Of a stretch of DNA of 5,121 nucleotides, positions 5,055 through 5,121 are shown piece after piece; the first letter of the stretch is position 1, and every line of letters starts with the position of its first letter. This stretch comes from JBBRFH01 sp038224615 (GTDB lineage Bacteria; Planctomycetota; Phycisphaerae; Tepidisphaerales; Tepidisphaeraceae). Location of the stretch: NCBI GenBank assembly GCA_038224615.1, contig JBBRFH010000245.1, positions 1-5,121 of the forward strand, in the 5' to 3' direction. Position numbers and translations under genes: made by a program. Under the pieces are notes generated by a model. It saw only the letters and a list, made by a program, of their open reading frames with translations, was not told the DNA's origin and made no database searches.

Positions 5055-5121
5055 ATAGGCCATCCGTCGCACACCGCTTGCGCGCGACGTGCCGATGCAG
5101 AAAGCCACGGCACGAGATGGG

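Larger units (their letters stand above)
4715..5121. other. Right-end region with no confident intact gene
   Basis: After the RTX stop no clear terminator is seen; GGCCGGCC (4721-4728) is palindromic but has no T-run. The plus frame of the RTX gene stays open from 4715 to the window edge, which in such GC-rich DNA is not strong evidence by itself. The minus-strand frame at 4836-5108 is very Arg-rich and reads like an antisense shadow. Parts of two plus frames look protein-like and are listed separately as a possible frameshifted remnant. GCGTTCACGTC is repeated exactly at 4945-4955 and 4965-4975 (period 20), and TGGCAC-GT-GTGCCA (5034-5047) is a perfect dyad. Confidence 0.5.

Noticed and set aside
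4836..5108. 90-codon minus-strand open frame at the right end
   Set aside because: The product is dominated by Arg, has no recognisable motif or ribosome-binding site, and overlaps better plus-strand coding-like fragments.

Overview
The window looks like chromosomal DNA of a high-GC planctomycete, probably of the Phycisphaerae/Tepidisphaerales side. The main clue is the predicted secreted Ca-binding protein. Its N-terminus carries an 'ESRRLL' segment, a variant of the LEPR-XLL motif that is known mainly from Planctomycetota. High GC, GC-rich third codon positions, mostly weak Shine-Dalgarno sites and a small YHS-type exported protein fit this. The taxonomic placement is inference.

Layout. 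(1) Positions 1-180 hold the 3' end of an unidentified plus-strand gene, followed by an 8-bp perfect hairpin. (2) 286-603 (+) encodes a small exported YHS/TRASH-type metal-binding protein. (3) A short convergent gap (604-792) separates it from a two-gene minus-strand operon. The promoter-proximal gene (1439-2974) is an exported ApbE flavin transferase fused to a C-terminal DUF2271 domain. The distal gene (793-1431) is a three-helix PepSY-associated membrane protein that starts 7 nt after the ApbE stop. (4) A 291-bp divergent intergenic region (2975-3265) should hold the promoters of this operon and of the next gene. (5) 3266-4714 (+) encodes a 482-residue RTX-type Ca-binding protein with two blocks of nonapeptide repeats. 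(6) The last 407 bp (4715-5121) hold no confident intact gene, but contain a possible frameshifted gene remnant and several short repeats and dyads.

How the genes may work together. ApbE moves FMN from FAD onto Ser/Thr of exported redox proteins, and PepSY-type membrane proteins with DUF2271 partners recur next to ApbE. The minus-strand pair is therefore best read as a membrane and extracytosolic flavin electron-transfer module. The YHS protein, with four Cys in a TRASH-like arrangement, could handle a metal in the same compartment, but it faces the pair convergently and is not in the operon. The RTX protein is probably an unrelated surface or secreted protein. No clear flavin-acceptor protein is visible in the window. 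I see no mobile element, CRISPR array, tRNA or rRNA. Nothing here proves a wholly new system. The best leads are the altered ApbE metal-site residue, the degenerate flavinylation-like motif in its DUF2271 domain, and the remnant at the right end.
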